Below are positions 60,336-64,000 of a stretch of 64,000 nucleotides of DNA, piece by piece. Below the pieces are notes generated by a model. The model was not told where the DNA came from, searched no databases, and saw only the letters and a list, made by a program, of their open reading frames with translations. The position numbers and the translations under genes are program-made. The stretch covers positions 366,249 to 430,248 of the forward strand of contig WEDG01002913.1 of the NCBI GenBank assembly GCA_017591395.1, read 5' to 3'. Source of the stretch: Schistocephalus solidus. Lineage: Eukaryota > Platyhelminthes > Cestoda > Diphyllobothriidea > Diphyllobothriidae. Each line of letters begins with the position of its first letter. The first letter of the stretch is position 1.

Positions 60336-60639
60336 ATGGTCATACATGCCTGCATGGAGATATGCGGTCGGACACTGGCCTGTGGAAAGCACACCTGCGA
60401 AGATCCTTGCCACTGTGGTCCCTGTGGTAGTTGTTGGCGTGGCGTCATCTACGAGGAGGTGCGCTGTTACTGTGGCTACACCGTCCTCTCACCACCGCAG
60501 CCCTGTGGCACTAAACCACCCGAATGTGATCAGCCCTGCACCCGAGAACACCCCTGCGGCCACCCTGTGCGGCATACCTGCCATTCCGGCGCCGAGTGTC
60601 CACCCTGCACCGAACTCGTTGCCAAACCATGTCCAGGTG
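60336..60639 (+). CDS. NFX1: NFX1-type zinc finger protein, exon 7 (NF-X1 fingers 6-7)
   Basis: Starts after TTTTAACTAG, phase 0: MVIHACMEICGRTLACGKHT, then CEDPCHCGPCGSCW, CYCGYTVLSPPQPCGTKPPE, CDQPCTREHPCGHPVRHTCH and SGAECPPCTELVAKPCPG. This is colinear with the family's C...CGRKLRCG.H.C..PCH.G.C..CW and VPCGTRPPEC...C.R.H.C.HPV.H.CH....CPPCT. The donor is placed at GGTG|GTGAGT (60639, phase 1). CCAG|GTGGTG three bases earlier would keep the same phase. The rest of the protein, including the R3H domain expected in NFX1, lies beyond the window. Confidence 0.93.
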
Positions 60640-61881
60640 GTGAGTTTTCGTATAGGCTGCTGACTGTTATCTTATCCTTGGTTGTGTCCTATCCAAGGCT
60701 GATTGTATTTAACAGTTACTTGGAGTTTTAAGCCCTTTCTCTATGGTTTATGCACATTTTTCTATTACCCGTTGCGCTTAAAATCCTGTTTTAGACAGAG
60801 CTATTTCAGGGAGATGGGAAGCTTCATTCATTACGAAATCGTCATTTTGCCTCTCCTCCTTCCAGATGATATTCAAAGAAACGCATAATGTATAAAGGGA
60901 GACAGACCAACGTAATAGTTTTGCATGGGCTCACGTGCATTTCCACTTCGACCCTCCGCGAATCCTAGTGGGCTTGATGATGACGTCCGCTTCTCCCGGT
61001 CTCATACGACTCAAGCGCCCTTGATCGTGTCGTTAGTCTTGTTTCTCTTGTACGCGGAAAACATGATCACGAATTTATTTAGTGTAGGGGACAGGGTACA
61101 TCTGACAAGTTTAAAGAGATATTGAATGACTTTCCGTTAAAATCCCCTCGGCTGTGGATCATGGCATAATTTCAAAGTACACATCAAGGATTCTTACTGT
61201 ATAGTACATGACCAATCTCATGAAAATTGCCGAAATTTACGGAGGATATCTAAAAACTTGAAAACTGGCACTATTGAATGGACCAAAGCTTTTAAATAAT
61301 ACTGAACAGTTGTAAGCGAATTGCAAACATAAAAGAATATAAAAAAAATTATATTACGTTCCTTAGGAAAATTTCAAATTCTGAAAACGTCAAAGATAGT
61401 GTAAACTTAGTAAAGTTAGGCCTTAAATGTTCAGAAAGCCTTTCCATGTAAAATCCGAGTAAATAAATGAACACAAGTAGAATAATGTTTGAAAATAGTC
61501 CTTTATTGAAGTTTACACTTAAATATCCTCGAAGAAAAGTTTAATATGAAGTGTTGGTAATGAGGTTGAGTAAGGTTAACAGGTATTTGCTCGATTTAAC
61601 CGATAGGGACATCACAGAAATAAAACTCCTCATTAGGTCCCATGTTTACACGCCGGCTAGTGAGAAAGTTAAATAGAACTCTCAAATGCAATCGTAAACA
61701 TACCATTCTGTGTGCATTAAGAAGACCCTCCTTTCGCCGACCTCCTTTACCGGCATTTCCGGAGTTCAAATACGATGAGTTTCAAAATAACAGTGAATAC
61801 TTCACGAAGTTCAGTGTTGCCAACCCATTTGCGGTAAATGTAGCCTATTCTGTTTTTCCGTTGACCCAATTGTGAAAACTC

Positions 61882-61962
61882 GGCGGCATCAGTGGGATTC
61901 GAGACCCACGCCAGAAGGTTTTAGTACAGGCATCGCTCTAGCCAACTGAGCTACGAGGCCCC
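61882..61962 (-). mobile_element. tRNA-like SINE head (second family) or tRNA pseudogene
   Basis: Minus strand: GGCCTCGTAGCTCAGTTGGC with TAGAGC (box A), then GCGTGGGTCTCGAATCCCAC (box B with one extra C). The intervening anticodon arm is too long and mispaired (GATGCCTGTACTAAAACCTT). A sequence ending GCCGAGTTTTCACAATTG follows. Too disrupted for a functional tRNA. It differs from the SINE family in intron 3. Confidence 0.6.
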
Positions 61963-62069
61963 ACTGAGAGCCGTGAGTTTAATCACACTTGGGTCAAGTT
62001 ACTCGCCCGGCCTACTGCAACGTATGAAATCCACCACTTCTAATACAGTAAGCTGACTGCCAAAATCCT

Positions 62070-62360
62070 CTATTCTGTTTTTATCAAAACCTTTGAAAAA
62101 GGATATTTCATAAAAACATTTATCGAAGTTTCGAGTTGTTGGGCATTATTTCTAATAGAGAGGCTCGTTTGGTCATATTTTTAGACTCATCCAAACATGA
62201 AATGTCATCGTCATAGATTAATTGAAAAACTTTCTCGAATTAGTTACCTCTTTAAAAAACGCCTTAATCAAGTATTTCCCTGACGGTTGTATGCACACTT
62301 TACCTTTTTAGGTCGTTTGACCGGTTCTTTTCAGATCCCTCAAAATAAGTGGTGATTTGT
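62070..62360 (+). repeat. Dispersed repeat H, copy 2
   Basis: Matches 43730-43990 in order ('acatttatcgaagt', 'tcatatttttagactcatcc', 'ttagttacctctttaaaaaa'), continuing to 'ccctcaaaataagtg', which matches 'tgaaaataagtg' at about 44045. Confidence 0.5.
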
Positions 62361-62574
62361 TTCGTGAAAATGCAGGACGCCATTTTCGAGATATTTGTTT
62401 ACGTTTAAGTTCCATTCTAGGGTAGTCGATCTACAGTGATCGTATAAATACTACGATATCGAGACTCCTAGTTCCCTTTTGCCCATTCAATTAGCGGAGA
62501 TTGAATCATTCGAAGAATATCTTAACACATGCCACAAGTTAAGCATGGCTTTTGTGGGGTCGATCAGCTGTAAG

Positions 62575-63680
62575 TCGTAAAATTCTTCATTTCTCCATTC
62601 CATTTATTCCTTTCCACCTTCATTTATTCTGGCAATTCCACAAATACCTGCATTTATGTCCTTCATTCCACTCCTATTTATCCATTACATTCATCCATTT
62701 CACTCTTTCCATTCCACTTCCATTCTACTCACTACCATATATACATCCTTTCATATAAGTCCTTTTCCATTCCATTCTCATTCTTCATTCCATTTTGTGT
62801 CCATATTCCATCCACCCTATTATTCCTTCGTTATCATCTGTGTGCCACCTGGTGTTATCCTTGTCACCTCCGTGTGTTACCATACTTCATTATTTATCCA
62901 TTTTCCTTCGTTCCATTTCCTTTCCTTTCAGTGTCCATTATTTATATTCATTCCTTCCAGGCTCCGTCACTGCCTGTGCTGATTTCATTTATCCCTTTCC
63001 ATAGATAAATGCTGTGTGGGCATTCCATGTGTCGTAAATGAATTTCCTCCTTCTCTGTGTATGGGATCACTTGTTCTCCATCCATATATTTCGTGGGCCA
63101 TTCCATATTCCATGTGTGTGTCCATATTTCTCATGCATCCGTGTTTCATGTGTAAGTCAATTTTCCTTTCCTGGTCCAGTTATTTTCATGTCCTTTGTGC
63201 CATTCTTCCTTCGTGGTCACTGGTGTGTCTGGTCCGTGTCCGTTTCTCTGCGTTTCCTGCTATTTTCCATTCCTCTTCCTCCGTGTGTCTCTCCTTGTCT
63301 TCGTTTGGGCTGGTCGTTGATCCTTGGTCTCATTGCTTGGTATTAGGGATTCTCCCTGTTTGCGTTGAGACCTCTGGCTGGCCGTCTACGTTCCTTGTGG
63401 TGTCTTGTTGGGGTTTGGTCTGGGATCGTGTGTGTGTGGTCGTGGCATTCTGTGTTCAATGGCAGTGTCCTGTCTTTCTGGGGTCCACCTCTGTACTATA
63501 CTGTACTATACCCAGTCACCATTTCTAGCTGACTATTCCACGTTGGTCGGGTCTCTGTGTGGTTGGTCCATCCTGTGTGCTGGGTCTGTCTCTGTCCTGT
63601 GGCTGTCTGGGATCCACTGTGCTGTTGTGTGTGTCCTTTTCGTGTTCTGTCTTGGTCCATACTATCCGTGCCTTTTCCAT
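62575..63680 (+). repeat. T/C-biased low-complexity tract (CATTCC/TCCATT, then TGTGTCC-rich)
   Basis: For about 1.1 kb the plus strand is dominated by short pyrimidine words ('ttccattcc', 'tttcattcc', 'ttcattta'). G is nearly absent at the left and increases to the right as 'tgtgtcc', 'ggtctgtct' and 'gtgtgt' words take over. The open frames across it are composition artefacts. Confidence 0.75.
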
Positions 63681-63681
63681 G

Positions 63682-64000
63682 TCTTCCTCCTCCTCCTCCT
63701 CCTCCTCCTCCTCCTCCTCCTCCTCCTCCTCCTCCTCCACTCCTCCTCCTCACTCCTCCTCCTCCTCCTCCTCCTCCTCCTCCTCCTCCTCCTCCTCCCT
63801 CCTCCTCGTCCTCCTCCTCCTCGCTCCTCCTCCTCCTCCTCCTCCTCCTCCTCCTCCTCCTCCTCCTCCTCCTCCTCCTCCTCCTCCTCCTCCTCCTCCT
63901 CCTCCTCCTCCTCCTCCTCCTCCTCCTCCTCCTCCCTCCTCCTCCTCCTCCTCCTCCTCCTCCTCCTCCTCCTCCTCCTCCTCCTCCTCCTCCTCCTCCT
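63682..64000 (+). repeat. (CTC)n microsatellite running off the window end
   Basis: More than 100 CTC/TCC units with a few interruptions (near 63738, 63750, 63798, 63807, 63822, 63935). A pure pyrimidine strand; its true length is unknown because it reaches the edge. Glutamate- and glycine-run frames through it are artefacts. Confidence 0.97.

Larger units (their letters stand above)
60640..64000 (+). other. NFX1 intron 7, incomplete (over 3.3 kb)
   Basis: Opens GTGAGT. No further exon with NF-X1 cysteine spacing is visible before the window ends. 60640-61881 is AT-rich with nothing recognised. The right third is low-complexity T/C sequence and (CTC)n. Confidence 0.8.

Noticed and set aside
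61642..61875. Possible next NFX1 exon (short Cys/His-containing frame, LNRTLKCNRKHTILC)
   Set aside because: It lacks the family's C-x3-C and H-x3-C ligand spacing, contains no CH.G.C pattern, and has no acceptor that gives the required phase with a sensible join.
61882..61962. Functional tRNA gene
   Set aside because: Box B has an inserted base, the anticodon arm is too long and mispaired, and there is no clean acceptor stem.

Overview
This is a piece of a metazoan nuclear genome, most likely a tapeworm of the diphyllobothriid type (Spirometra, Schistocephalus or a relative). Three things point there: genes split by a mixture of very small (30-38 nt) and very large (up to about 17 kb) introns; an APE-type LINE whose protein ends in repeated C2H2 fingers around a 'RIGLVGHLR' core, which I associate with cestode genomes; and abundant LINE, Penelope-like and SINE remnants. 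The species is an inference; no rRNA or mitochondrial marker is present.

Only two host genes can be supported. At the left edge, on the minus strand (1-564), is the 5' part of a HEI10/CCNB1IP1-type RING and coiled-coil E3 ligase gene (meiotic crossover factor). It has two micro-introns and one apparent single-base frameshift, and its 3' part lies outside the window. From 6979 to beyond the right edge, on the plus strand, lies an NFX1 (shuttle craft) family zinc-finger gene. Seven exons totalling 2095 nt (about 698 codons) are spread over 53.7 kb. All six splice-junction phases agree, and the domain order matches the family: an RG-rich N-terminus, a C4HC3 RING/PHD-like finger, then a series of NF-X1 fingers. 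The last NF-X1 fingers and the expected R3H domain lie to the right.

The rest is intergenic or intronic and is mostly repeats. 0.6-6.9 kb: intergenic, with decayed CR1-like LINE pieces. 8.4-16.1 kb (intron 2): a nearly full-length but inactivated LINE, followed by a tandem repeat. 16.3-19.9 kb (intron 3): a tandem array of tRNA-derived SINE units ending in an inverted unit, with TA microsatellites. 20.2-36.2 kb (intron 4): a Penelope-like 3' relic with a hammerhead-like hairpin, SINE pairs, several large foldback elements, and inverted-repeat elements with telomere-like cores. 36.5-42.9 kb (intron 5): a (CCA)n tract beside the 5' splice site and more of the same elements. 43.0-60.3 kb (intron 6): a degenerate Penelope-like element flanked by inverted arms of about 210 bp, plus other relics. 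60.6-64.0 kb (intron 7): a tRNA-like SINE head, a long T/C-biased tract and a (CTC)n array running off the end.

The repeats have expanded the NFX1 introns; the two genes have no evident functional link beyond being divergent neighbours. The least familiar structures are the inverted-repeat elements with telomere-like cores, the foldback family with arms of about 300 bp, and the tandem SINE array.
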